From Melampsora larici-populina 98AG31 (lineage: Eukaryota > Basidiomycota > Pucciniomycetes > Pucciniales > Melampsoraceae), in assembly GCF_000204055.1 (NCBI RefSeq), contig NW_006768776.1, positions 661,810-725,809 of the forward strand: a stretch of DNA of 64,000 nucleotides. The letters run 5' to 3'. Under the pieces are notes generated by a model that made no database searches, had not been told where the DNA came from, and worked only from the letters and a program-made list of their open reading frames with translations. The position numbers and the translations under genes were made by a program. The stretch's first letter is position 1. Every line of letters starts with the position of its first letter. Below, one piece after another: positions 47,235 through 58,468 of this stretch.

Positions 47235-48999
47235 TGTAGAACTTAAAGCTCAACAAGAGCTTTACAGAGCTTAAAGAGGGATAATCTACTAATATAACTA
47301 ACTAGTAGAAGTTGCCTAAGACTGCATCTTTGAAAGAATCAACACGGGGTTTTGCTGAATTCTTTGGGATAAGGCACCAGAGAAATTTGTCTCAATACTT
47401 ATATCAAGTATTATTCCCGTGATTTTTAGAAATAAAGAAATCTCAACACTATTGAAGTGTTATTCCAATCTGAGCACAACAAAACACAACTTTAATTACT
47501 AGCAAAAGCAACAATCAGTTTGATTGTTATTCCAATGAAGACTTATAGTCTTATCACACGTAAAGAAATCTCTCCTTTGATGTAAAGGGGCAATTTAGTG
47601 AACTTAGTACTGCTAAAGTAATTTAATGATGATTAAAAACACTCTAACAAAAGTCTAAGATGAGTAAAAAGGGGAACAAAGGCCCGTAAAATCCTTAACA
47701 ATAGTATATATCCCTCTAACAACCTTCAAAAATGGTCAACAACCTCCAAAAACCCTCAAAAACCCTCAAAATCAACAGAAAATCCTCCAATGTAACCATA
47801 TGATGTCATTAATATTATTGTTTGTAATGATTCAAGGCGTGAATTTGATCAATTGATGTTAATAAATGATGAACAGATCTTCTTATGATGAATACAGGTG
47901 ATTTTTTCCTAATATTCATAGCTGAAATCCATTTTTGGAATTACGAATTTTTTGTAAAGTTGTTCAATTTTTGATTACTATAGCTCATTTGATAGCCCTC
48001 GTGATTCTGATCATTTATCACCCCCATATTACCTATTTCTGATGTGTGATGAATAAGTTATTGAGTTGTAAAGATTAAGAAAATAAAGTTTTGTCATGTA
48101 AATGTAACATGTAACCTCCAAATTCGAAATTCACTCCAGTTTCTTTGTTGCCTTATAACTTTTTCACTACTCCTCCGTTACTAATGATTTAAAGGTTGTA
48201 CAATATGAAACCAATGATTCTGCGTTGAATGAACCATCACACACCCAATTCTGACAAGTTTTACCATATGTAATTAACTAAAAACCTCCATTTTTGACGA
48301 ATTTTGACTATTTTCACGTCTAATAATGATTTTTCTTCTATCAAAAGATCATTCCACAGCACTCCAATCAATCACACAGCACTAAAATCAATCTGAAAAA
48401 CTCTTGGCACAATCAATCCATCAATGACATCACTACACAGGAATTAATACCATAGTACCCTTTTTCGAAATTCCCCTTTTCTTGAATAATTTCACACCTC
48501 CCTTATCAATCCTCATGATTAAAGTTGGTGATGACTAATGTTGTCCTTCCCTTTTACAATAAAACCTTCCAGAACCAATAATTCTCATAATAATAACCTA
48601 AAAACCGCTTTCCAGGCTTTCATACCCATATTTTCAAGTTTTCCTTCAACTTTCTTAATATTCTTCTTCTTCTTTCATTCTTTTCATAACAGTTTCCATT
48701 CCTTAAGATCCAAACGAAATGTTCTTCTTCCTCAAATCCCTTCTTGCTAATTCCTTTAATTTGATTTTCACTCTTATACTATTTTTATTGACCTTTTCAA
48801 ATTTTTCTTCACTCTTAAATGGTCTTATCAATCGCTCATGTAAATATATGATTTGAAAGATAATGAAATGAAGATTATGAATCAACTATGATACCCTTGC
48901 TGACTAACAACTTCACTAATAAATTTGCCTTTGACCAAAAATACAAATTTTCACACAATTTTTAAATTTTTTGCTTAAGTGGAGATCTTGCTCACCACA
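47235..48999. mobile_element. LTR-like insertion (candidate solo LTR) in the old DIRS element
   Basis: The insertion starts TGTAGAACTT and ends CTCACCACA, the TGT...ACA form of LTRs, and is flanked by CCGC at 47231-47234 and 49000-49003. Removing 1765 bp with one CCGC restores the reading frame from SYIAP into the following YLRSSFWWK block. It has no long open frame. A solo LTR of a large LTR retrotransposon fits best; a 4-bp duplication is acceptable but 5 bp is more usual, so an element of another class is possible. Confidence 0.72.
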
Positions 49000-50520
49000 C
49001 CGCAATTATGCTGTTACCTCAGATCCAGTTTTTGGTGGAAATGTGAATGGGTAAAGCTAGAAGCCAAACGTAAAATGCCAGTCCAGGTGAGAGAAGACCT
49101 AGATGTCTGGGAAACAGCCCTAGACCACTATCCCAACAGGCTTCTTTTGAAATCCCAACTTGTCAACAATATTGGATGGGTTGGGGACACGTTGAACTCT
49201 TTTGGAATTGGTGTGATAGTCGGAAAAGCATGGTCCCAATTCAAATTGCAACCAGGGTGGGATTGACCTCTTGGTAAACCTACTCGCAGAATAGCTTGGT
49301 TGGAAACTGTCACTGTACGACTGGGCCTGCTGATGCTACAGAAACTGTGACATTTAGAAGGTGAGAGATTCCTTATTCTAACTGATAACACTACTACTGA
49401 TGGTGTCCTGCGGAACAAGTCATCTTGCAACTACTGGGCCAACAAAGAATGTAAAAATATTTCCACCATTTTATTTCAAAACAACTGCCAATTAGAGCAA
49501 CTTCGCGTGTCCACTTTGGACAATGCAGCAGATCAACTATCACAAGGCCTCACATCTTCTAAACCTTGGTATCTATGAGTCCACATCAAGATCCTGGAGG
49601 ATTTGACACTCTGGTTGGCAGAAGCAGAAGTTCAAAGTCAGGCCACAACTCCATCAGTACGTTACATACCTTGTTGGGTATAAATCAGAAACCTTTTTGA
49701 TCCCCCCTCCGCCCACTAAGTACTGAAGCTTCAATCATATCCCTTCACTACCAGTTTTAACATCCCCTCCTCCTTTACATCCAGCCCTCCTTTCTACTCC
49801 AACCAGTTACAACAATCACCTCACCAAAACATCCCTCCTGCCCAAATGACTCGGCCTATAACAAAGAGAAAGCCTTTTACCACTAGTCATACCTACCTTG
49901 ATTACACATATCCCAGCTACGGCATCACAATTGTATACCTCCTGCCCAGAGATACCCCCTCAAACTATACTAATAACGCAATATTAGCACAGGTAAGCTC
50001 TTCACTTACTTTGCGAGACGTATCACTTTGTAGGCTGATAACTCATCTAACTTCGTAACACTACAGCAAGTCGATTCCTCAACCACACAATAACAAGTTA
50101 TGAAGTGCATCAAGTCATTCCTATGCATTCAATACAATGTAAAACGCCCCCTCACAAGAGCTCAATGGCATATGATCAGAGCGGGGTGGCGCCGCTCTAC
50201 CATTGAATCTTATGCATCAGGCGTGAAGAAATTCAAACTTTTCGCTACCTTGAAGAAACGAGTTGCATTCCCAGTGTCTTGCAATACAGTAGAACAATTC
50301 CTTGTATGGCCAGGACACAATGTTAACCCTTGTGCAACCAAAAAACTGGTTAAAGTCACAACTATTGCCAAATACATTACTGCAATGCAAACCAGGCACG
50401 CCTTCTACACCTACAACTTTCCCACTATTTTTCATTTGGATTTTTAATATTTCAGTCGCTTTATTCTTTACTATATTGGTTTGTTTGTATTATTTAGATA
50501 TGATTTTTATATACTTCACA

Positions 50521-50701
50521 GCCAACATAGATGCCTCGGATTGAAAACCTCAAAATCTCAGACAGAATCTTTCCAAGGTTTTGATCCAAGGTATCTGTTT
50601 GCGCCAAAAGATACCTCGGATCAACACCTCGGACAAGATCTGTCCAAGGGTTTATATCCAATGATGCCTTGGATTGAAAAATCCAAGGCATCTATGTTGG
50701 C
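50521..50701. mobile_element. 181-bp fold-back element
   Basis: The ends are exact inverted copies (GCCAACATAGATGCC at the left, its complement at the right). The interior contains further nested inverted pieces (GATCCAAGGTATCT opposite AGATACCTCGGATC), so nearly the whole element can fold on itself. No target duplication was found. It sits about 75 bp beyond the last recognisable piece of the old DIRS recombinase. Confidence 0.7.
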
Positions 50702-52455
50702 GGTGCTAGCGTGTGTCTTTTATTCTTTTTTGGGGGAAGACATGTTTTTTTCAACTGTGAAAGAAGTCATGAAAGTACTGTCGTGAGATTAGCTTATGTC
50801 TGAAATCCCAAAGTTTCAACATACATGTGAGCTGAGAAGACTGGATTGTGCGCTTAAGGAGCTCTCTATAAAGTCCCGGATCTGATCCAATGATTCAGTC
50901 AAAACCCCAACTCCATCATTGGACAGGGCCGCCAGGTCGCGACTTGGCAACCCAGTTGAATCAATCAATGTTCCCAACACTCAAAAACCTCTTGAAGCAA
51001 TAGAAACAATCAGGACTCTGAAACCAAACAACCTTCATCAAACTATTCAGACATCCAGATCTCTGCAACCTGACCTGGAAACTGAATCTATCAATGCTCA
51101 TGTCACTGTATACCTACATAATCACTTTCAACGACTCAAGCTAAGATCATCAGTTGAATACATAATCATCAATTCAAATCAAAACAAAGATAATCAGGAC
51201 GGATTCAATAAAGCTCAAGCAAATCTCTTGGCTCCATCAATACCTGTCCCAGCAAAAACTATTCAAATCAACGGTCCGGATTTTAATTGATTAGATTTAC
51301 ATAGATCAATCATTGGAATCTTATCATAAAATTAGATTTCAAGCTACAAATCGATATTGATCAATCAAGACCATGAAGAAAATGGTAATTGGTGAAAGAG
51401 CATTGAGCTCAAAATCAAAAAGATCCAAAAAAAGGTTTGATACCTAACTAACCTTTGATTCAATATTCCTTCTAGCGTCAGTGAAGATTATCAGATGACA
51501 GATTGATAAATGAATTTGGTAGAACAGCTAAAAACGCTGGTAGGATCATCCTTGGTGGTGATGTTTGTAAACATAAACTTGCTAATGAAATGTTCTATGT
51601 AAGTGAGTTTGACCTTCTCTGGATTTTTGGCCTGTCCTTTAATTCATGTTGTTTTATCATTATTTTCCTTTTGAGGATGGGAAAGGAACAGAGAAGAATA
51701 TGCTATGTGTATCAACACTGGTCAAAAATGTGATGGATATAATTCTGGTGCTACACCCAATAAAGCAATTGATTGGAGAAAGATTAAAATGTATTTGAAG
51801 AGTGTTAAAGTTAGTCCCATTTTATATATCAATTGACCTTGTTCATAAATCAATTACCTAATTGATGTCTTTGGTTTTCTCGGGTCTTTGCTGATGCTGC
51901 TTTAGTATTTCATGTGATTGTTGCTAATACTTAGAGAAAAGACCATGTAAAAAATCAAGAATTAAAAAAGAATTCTAATTATACTAAAGTACATCTGATG
52001 TGATACAAAATACAAAGTGATTGATTTTTATGAATTTGTGTGGAGTAGGGTACTTGAATTATGAGCCTTTGGATTTTCTATTAAATTTCAAGCTCTTTGT
52101 TTTTTGGTAGTTAGACTTTGGCTTACCAATCAAAGTGGGGGGGGTTGATCATGATCGAAGGCAGGGTTATATCAAACTATATCAGCTTTTCCCTCAAGAT
52201 ACTGACTTCTTATGAGTTAAAATGTTCAATAGTACTTGAGTATCATAAGGGATGCTTTTGCCTTCATTTCAAGTTGTTTGCAGTGAAACCTTTTTTGTAA
52301 GACGTGCATTTTAGAGCACATATTTGTGCCAGGATCCCAAATTTACTGAGGTAAAGATTGAACCTTTGGCCTGTGACCAGCTTTATTGGACACTTCTTCA
52401 AGTAACAACAAATGCATCTTGGGTACTTTTGACCTTTGTGTGTAAGATAGCAAGT
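50702..52455. other. stretch with weak coding remnants
   Basis: A plus-strand frame at 50919-51290 (123 codons, Asn/Gln/Ser-rich) has no motif. At about 51480-51830 two plus-strand pieces, NEFGRTAKNAGRIILGGDVC and, after a possible intron, CINTGQKCDGYNSG, faintly recall a Zn2Cys6 finger followed by linker, but the first half of the finger is missing. Nothing else was recognised. Confidence 0.3.
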
Positions 52456-52489
52456 CTGGCTCACAGCGCTACGTAGCGCTACTAGCCAG
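52456..52489. repeat. 34-bp palindrome AGCGCTACGTAGCGCT with outer arms
   Basis: A perfect 16-bp palindrome (52465-52480) is enclosed by CTGGCT and AGCCAG (52456-52461, 52484-52489). A diverged copy, CGCTACTTAGCG followed by AGCC, lies at about 52600-52622. Both are 240-400 bp beyond the stop codon of the hAT gene and may belong to the subterminal region of that element. Confidence 0.6.
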
Positions 52490-52864
52490 GAAAGCGTTAA
52501 GGTAGTTATGGAGCAAAGCCCCAAACCTTGGTAGGGTTAGTGGTGGCGGAAAAAAAAATCCAACCAAAATCATAGCAAAAAGCATGGCTCATTTCCGCCG
52601 CGCTACTTAGCGTTACAAGCCAAAAAAAGACTTTTTTTATTTATTCTTGAAGGTGATAAACAAAGAAAGGAATTAGGAAAAATGGTGTAAACGAGCGTAG
52701 AGAAAAGATCAAGAAACATTGTAAACGAGTGTAAATGAAGTAAGATAATAGAAAAAAAGATGACTTGATGAAAAAACTCAAACACAAGCAGGTCAACAAA
52801 CTTTGTAAACAAGTGTAAAGAATGTAAAACAATAGAAAAAAAGATGATTTGATCAAAAAAAAAC

Positions 52865-55800
52865 TCAAGCACGAGTTTGGCAGCTTTTCTTTGAGATGGC
52901 TAACTCTATGACCTTGCCCACCTCAGCAAAAATCCCAGTTAGAGGGATCCCTTCCCCCATCCATAAAGTACTACTCACTAACATCTCAGTCATTCTTGGC
53001 TTTAAACCTCCTCGCTCGTCGGTACAAATTCGACCAGCAATAGAGAAAGAGCGCTTGGGAGCACTTGATGCCGCCGGAGTTGCAAGGTAGGTGCAAGCTA
53101 AGACAGTGTATTTACCTTCATGAGCCTATAAATAAATATATGAAGATCAGTAAGGGAAAATTGGAGTGAAAGATAATATTGAATCATGACATACCCTCCA
53201 CCAATCCAACACATGCTGTGGATTATTGACATCAGAAGTTTTCATCGGATCGATGCCTTGAATGTATCAGTCGAGTTTGTTAATATTGCTTTCAGTTGAT
53301 ACCTCATTGTAAAAATCAAGGAATCTGGGCAAAAATATACTGGGAGGCAATTCAACTGAAGTTTGAGCTGTGGTGACAGGCTCTTCTTGTTCTTGAGTTT
53401 GAGAATTTGCTTCTTGATTCTGATGCTCATTTTTAAATTCAACTTCTAATAACGCCTTGGCTTGGTCTTGCTCAGGGGACCCTTTGCCAAATGCATGAGA
53501 GAAAAAACAAAGACGTAAACCAGGGTGAAATACCGCGGCAAGTACTAATGTATCACAAGCAAGTGCTTCTTCTAGATAGAGTTTGATCTTCCCTAGCATG
53601 ATGTCCACCATTGGGTAAAGAGGATCATTCAAGTGCATAACTTTCAATTGAGCTTCCATATTTGCCTTGAGCTGAACATATTTGACGAGTACCATGCAGC
53701 CAGTAGGGATATTAGAGCATCCACAGTGGTGGGCTCCAAATCGGGGCTCCAAATCGAGCGAATTCAAATTTGGTGGGGCCCCAAATCAATCCGGATGCAG
53801 TCGTTCGGACTTCAAAAGTGTAGATTCTGTGTTTACACACACTTTGAGATTGGTGCGCGTGGGCTTACATGTGTGAGGTATGGGATTGAGCAAGTGCGGG
53901 AATTTGGAGCCCGGCTTTTTGTTGCCAAATTTGTAGCCCAAAGCTCAAAATTTGAAGCCGGCTACAAAAAAATTTGGCAATGGGGACTGCCATTGCACCA
54001 AAAAATCGGGGCTCAGTCACCAAATTTGGCAATAGCCCCGATTTGGAGCCCACCACTGTGGATGCTCTCACCTTCCATCTCCCGAGTCAAAAACTTGTAT
54101 GGCTACAAAGTATGTGTTATGGAATCAGTATCATTGAACATATTAAGATTATTCAAGATTGAAAGACTTACAGTAAGGATATCCAGCATATCCCTCAAGG
54201 CTTGCCAATCAGCCACCGAAAATACAACTTCTTCAAAGTAGCTGTATTTCTTGCCGTCCTTTCAAGAATGGCGCTTCTTTGAGTGCACCTCCGCTAAGTC
54301 CTCTTTCATTACCCTATCAATCAACTGAAAAGGAAGACTGTTATTAGCATAGCACGAGGTTTCAAAAGAGTGAAAGTGAATGACATACATGACGTGCTTC
54401 CCACATACCCCATCGGATTCCATGGCCAGATAAAAGCGCTTTGAGGGCAGGTAAGCCATCTAGTTTTTGTTGGACATTTTCTCTTTCACGGTGTCAATTG
54501 AAATCAGCCCGGTGGCCACTGGATCGAGTTAGCTTCTTGTTAACCGTGTCCATCTATGTAGGTCAATGAAACAAGGGAAGCAATTGAGTAAAGGAGGAAT
54601 GATGAAAGTAAATGAAACAATGAAATGACTTACATCTTTACTTAACTGTGTCATGAATGTGTCCCCAAACAAATAGGCAGTCTTGTGGTTTTGATAGTTT
54701 TCCGGTTTGTCTTCCTGCTCTGCATCATCCTCCTCCCCATCAGAGTCGGAATTCAAATCAGAGTCCGAGTCACTGCTGCTATGACTGTCATCAGAGTGAC
54801 AATCAAAATCATCTTCATCAGAAGATGGGTCTTCAGCTCCAGAGCTGATGGTAAGGTCAGCTCCCGACTCTTCATCCTCATCAATAACAGCCAGAACTTC
54901 AACCGGAGGAAATTGACCTAAGGTGCTATGTTGGATGCACCTGGGTTTCATTCTGAGTGCATCGAGGCCCACTTTGACAATACAACCCATTTTGTGACAA
55001 AAACATCAAACCAACATAGATTTGGGCTTCCAAGGGGAGTTGAAACCGGTTTTGAATCCCTCCTCTCGGAGCTGGTGTTGCATTTCCCGGCCCAATGTAA
55101 TATTGTTGCTTCCTGAAACAGAAACACCAGCGAGCATGTAATATTAAACATGATATTAGTACATCAAATAAATGAAGATAAGGATGACAATGAAAAATGA
55201 TAAAGCAAATGGGAAATGAAAAACTTATCTTTTTATAAAGTTTGTTCTTCTTCAAGATAGTAACCATTGGTTCAGCTAACAAGTGTCCCTTGTGATGCCA
55301 CGCAACAAGCTTCAAACTCAGATGTCTAACTACATAAGTCCAGTCCTTCTTGATAAAGGATACAGAAGCACCGATAAATGCATGAAAATTACCCTTCACC
55401 GTCCAAACGTCCTGAATCAGGCAGAACTTGCTGTCCAACTCCTATGAAAAAAACAGACAAAAGATCTGTGTCAATCTTCAGGTACTTAGCAAATTTGAAT
55501 GATAGAAAGTAATGGTCACTTACCTGGAGCTCTTTATCAATTACTATATCCTGGAGGGAAAGATGTAGTTTTTTGGCTTCCTCAGCCACCCACTTGCGAC
55601 CAAAGACCCGGGCGTCCGGACACAGCCAATAGAAAATTGATCTAAGTAATGGATCATCGATTCGCTTGAAGGGCAACGCCTGGGCTACTTGCCACACAGC
55701 CAGGGCTTGGTTCAAGGTTTTATTTGAAAACTTGGGTGCCGATACTAGAAAAGCTGCAAGGGAGTTTTGATGATCCTGCTGAAGTTGTTGAGAACACAGC

Positions 55801-58075
55801 TCGGATACGGTGGGTGGGAGTTTGGCGCCAGCTGTGATTGCCTGATTGCGTCGAGGGCAACCAGCACCAGACTACACCACGGGGCGACTTTGAACTGGGA
55901 CCACGTGAAATGTAAGTTGGGTATGACCACACTGAGTGGTTGTGTAGAACAGGTGGTAGCAGTGTGAGTGCGGCTACGTGGCCCTCACCCATGGCCTGTC
56001 ACGTATCTTACACGTGGAGAGAAAGACCACGTTGGCGTGGCGTGACTTACCAGCCAATGAGTGGGTGAGCTGGGTTGTACGAGCGCAATCTGCCAGCCAG
56101 GTGCTCAGCATGCGAATGAGCTCATCCAAGCTCACATCGAGTGCTGATCATGTGGCTATTCTCCTTTGAGAAGCATCCACCTCTTGACAAAATCAAAAGG
56201 ACTTGTCCACAAATAAATTTACTTTGAAGCCCGCCCTTTTGAAAATCAGGCTGTACCACATCTTGGTGTCATTCTCAAAACCAAGATTCGGGTAAAGGTA
56301 TGATGATCACTGTCAAGTCTGACATCACAGGTACGGTACATGTCACAGGAACCACAGTCAAAGAACCACAGTCGATCACAGTCCTCTTTGTTCATTGTCT
56401 TTCATCATCCGACTCAAACTTTGACTCCCATTCCACACTCTAGTGCTCATCACCATCCTCAGGCTCCACCATCCCATTGATCACTTCCAGAGCCGATCAT
56501 CCATTATCATTGCTCTTGATGTGATCATTTCTTCATGATCTCATTTAAATCAGCCTAAAGTTTGATGTCATTCCAATGATTGCTTATGAAGTCCTCTGAT
56601 CAATTGACACATTGGTAAGCCCTTCTTTTTGGTCTTTCTTTCTTTCTTCTTTATTTCCTATCTCATTGACATCATTCTAAAGATTGATGCCATCATGATC
56701 AATGATTCCATTTGCATTGTTGATATCAAAGTCACTCAATCAATCATTTTGTATTGTCTCCTCCTGTCCAATCATTTTTCTGCTGGATGTCAATAGAGTC
56801 AAAGATTAAAGCTCTGGTAAGTTTCATTTCATTTTCTCATTTGTCTATCATCACAAACTAAACATCATTGGTCTCTTTGGTTTTTGTTCTCATTGTTCTG
56901 TTAGCCCTGTATGCCTGGTTCATTCTCCTAAGTTGTAAGTTTTTCATCAACCCAACCTTTTCTTCTGACTCTCATTGATTGATTCTTCAAATGATCAGGC
57001 CAACTGTTCTGATTTAGATCCTCGTACTTCATCCAAAGTTTCTAAAAATGGGTACACAAATACAATTCAACAATTGAGTAGATTGATGATGATAATCAAT
57101 GAAACTGTTGCTTTGGTGGTAAAGGTGTGTTTGGTTATGTGAGTTTGTTTATTCCTGATGAAACAAAGATCAAATCGTTTGTGTGTATCAAGGCTGTTAA
57201 TTTATCAAATTTCTGATACTGATCATATCTTCTAATTTCTTTCGCTCATGCAGTTGAATCCTCCAAAGTCGCTGCCAACAAATCATTTCTATCATGTTCT
57301 TGTGTTTTATTTTTGGTTTCATTTCTTTTGTTTCTGTAAACACAATGCTATGTTTCTGTCAATGCAAAGAATAGATCTGTTGTTATTATTTCATTGTACC
57401 CTCCATTCCATGAGCGAAGACAAAATCATCCCAGCGTGATTTGATTGGGCTGGCTACCAAGCCATGATAAGACTGGAAGAGGACTGCAACAAGGCTCACA
57501 CTTTAACAAGGTGATGGCTTACCCGCTCATTGGATTAGTCATTTCACACTGTTATGATGTGAGATGACTCACCCAATGGACAGGTGAGCCACCACAATTT
57601 AGCTGCTCACCCTGGCTGTCATGTGTAGCTCACAACAGGTATCACACTGTGGACAGCGCCTGATTTATTGGCAGAGAACCATTTCACGTGAATCTCACAT
57701 GCCAGCTGCCCCGTGGTGTAGCCAGCCTGGTTGGAACCATCCCGATGGCCCTTGAGGTTGGATCGACGTGAGCTTGCACTCACTTGAACAACCTTGAAGC
57801 ACTTGCGGCACTTGTAGGACAGGCCGGGTTGGTCAAGTGGCTACCAATTTTTTAATATAAGCTGGCAGTTGGTATACTTGGTGAAGTTCATTAATGGAAT
57901 GATAAAGTTGATTAAAAGAACTTACATCGTTATTTGCATGGGTGGGGGGCTCATAATAATCAAAGGGATGATCAAAGTCTTTGTTTTCAGGTTGATTTTG
58001 TTTCCTTTTTCTGATCCGTAATTTTTCTTCATCTGAGTCCTGGGCCAAGTCCACCACAGGAGGACCTGAAGGTGC
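52865..58075 (-). CDS. hAT-family transposase gene, interrupted twice
   Basis: Minus-strand DNA transposase. The recognised 5' exon (58075-57926, DLAQDSDEEKLRIRKRK) joins over a GTAAGT intron to a BED-like zinc finger from 57840 (YKCRKCF, SNLKGHRDG), cut by a 1.85-kb insertion. Coding resumes at 55866 (CPRRNQAITAGAKLPPTV) and continues with LNQALAVWQVAQALPF, FGRKWVAEEAK, the RNase H-fold Asp in FCLIQDVWTVKGNFHAF, SGSNN, a stop TGA at 55006-55008 just before CFCHKMG, an acidic Ser/Asp-rich insert, then VLAAVFHPGLRL and the C-terminal dimerisation domain (ATPAASSAPKRSFSIAGRI, MTEMLVSSTLWMG), ending at 52865. A 353-bp element interrupts it near 53.9 kb. The stop at 55006 and the two insertions make this copy inactive; the domain order is otherwise complete. 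Exon borders between 54.1 and 55.4 kb are approximate. Confidence 0.83.
53715..54067. mobile_element. 353-bp MITE with 34-bp perfect inverted repeats in the hAT gene
   Basis: The first 34 bp (starting GAGCATCCACAGTGGTGGGC) are repeated exactly inverted at the right end. Flanks are TTA (53712-53714) and TCA (54068-54070), a PIF/Harbinger-type 3-bp duplication with one later change. Removing the element with the TTA copy rejoins the hAT frame between MEG and NIPTG on the minus strand. No transposase frame is present. Perfect ends suggest a young insertion. Confidence 0.85.
55871..57721. mobile_element. 1.85-kb element in the BED-finger exon of the hAT gene
   Basis: Inner ends read CTACACCACGGGGC on the left and its complement on the right; a weaker match (CACGTGAAATG) follows further in on both sides. 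CCAG flanks the element (55867-55870, 57722-57725). Removing it with one CCAG rejoins the hAT frame right after the HRDGSNQAG block of the zinc finger. The interior, about 56.2-57.5 kb, has no convincing transposase frame. A 4-bp CCAG duplication with CTACACC ends does not fit a class I can name. Confidence 0.75.
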
Positions 58076-58468
58076 CTACAGATTGGTGTGATTTCATATT
58101 GGCCATCAGTACAAAAATGAAAGTGATATAGCCAGTGTTCCCAAAACCTGAGACGGTACACTGGAGTCTATTTATAGGGAAGGGGGTGAGGAGCAGAGCC
58201 GCGGGCCCGCACGAGGGCGCGCACATGTATCTAGAGAGAGGTGTAACAAGTTACCAAACTTGGAAGAGTGGGAAGGAAAAAATTTTATCTCCCACGCTTC
58301 CAACTTTACTCTTCTCTAGGAAGCCATTTTTCAGCTCTGCACAGTTCTCAACCCCTCTCCTTTTTCTTCAAAAGTCTACAGAGTTTTTTTCATAGATCAG
58401 GGCAGTTTAGATCCATAATTTAGATAAAGAGTTCAATTATAGCTTCAAGATCCTCCAGTCAGGAGTCT
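58076..58468. other. boundary between hAT gene and younger DIRS element
   Basis: The stretch should contain upstream hAT sequence on the minus strand and the left part of the DIRS-like element. A GC-rich block with GCCGCGGGCCCGC occurs near 58198-58212. Neither element end was fixed. Confidence 0.35.

Larger units (their letters stand above)
44014..50447 (+). pseudogene. old DIRS-like retrotransposon, broken by stops and insertions
   Basis: The same gene order as the element at 58.5 kb is present. A gag-like part (44014-44520, with CWMTALRYNILC and an in-frame TGA at 44353-44355) is followed by reverse transcriptase from about 45.3 kb (GVKCDMNITAWKEALEKHN, GIPKHL), resuming after an insertion with PPNHQSALSARED, INGDGSFRLINGLTYPK and VNSFV. 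TAG at 46737-46739 replaces the Trp of the FDW motif, and a frameshift precedes FCWVDDNLVI. After a second insertion come SFGIGVIVGKAWS, an RNase H region (LTDNTTTDGV) with stops, and the start of a tyrosine recombinase (TIESYASGVKKFKLF) that stops near 50447. Identity to the younger element is moderate, so these are different lineages. Confidence 0.8.

Noticed and set aside
53633..54241. 202-codon plus-strand frame
   Set aside because: It spans the 353-bp MITE and antisense hAT coding sequence; it has no independent support.
58192..58240. GC-rich block read as a hAT terminal repeat (CAGAGCCGCGGG)
   Set aside because: No matching inverted copy was found near the other end of the hAT gene, and no 8-bp duplication could be paired.
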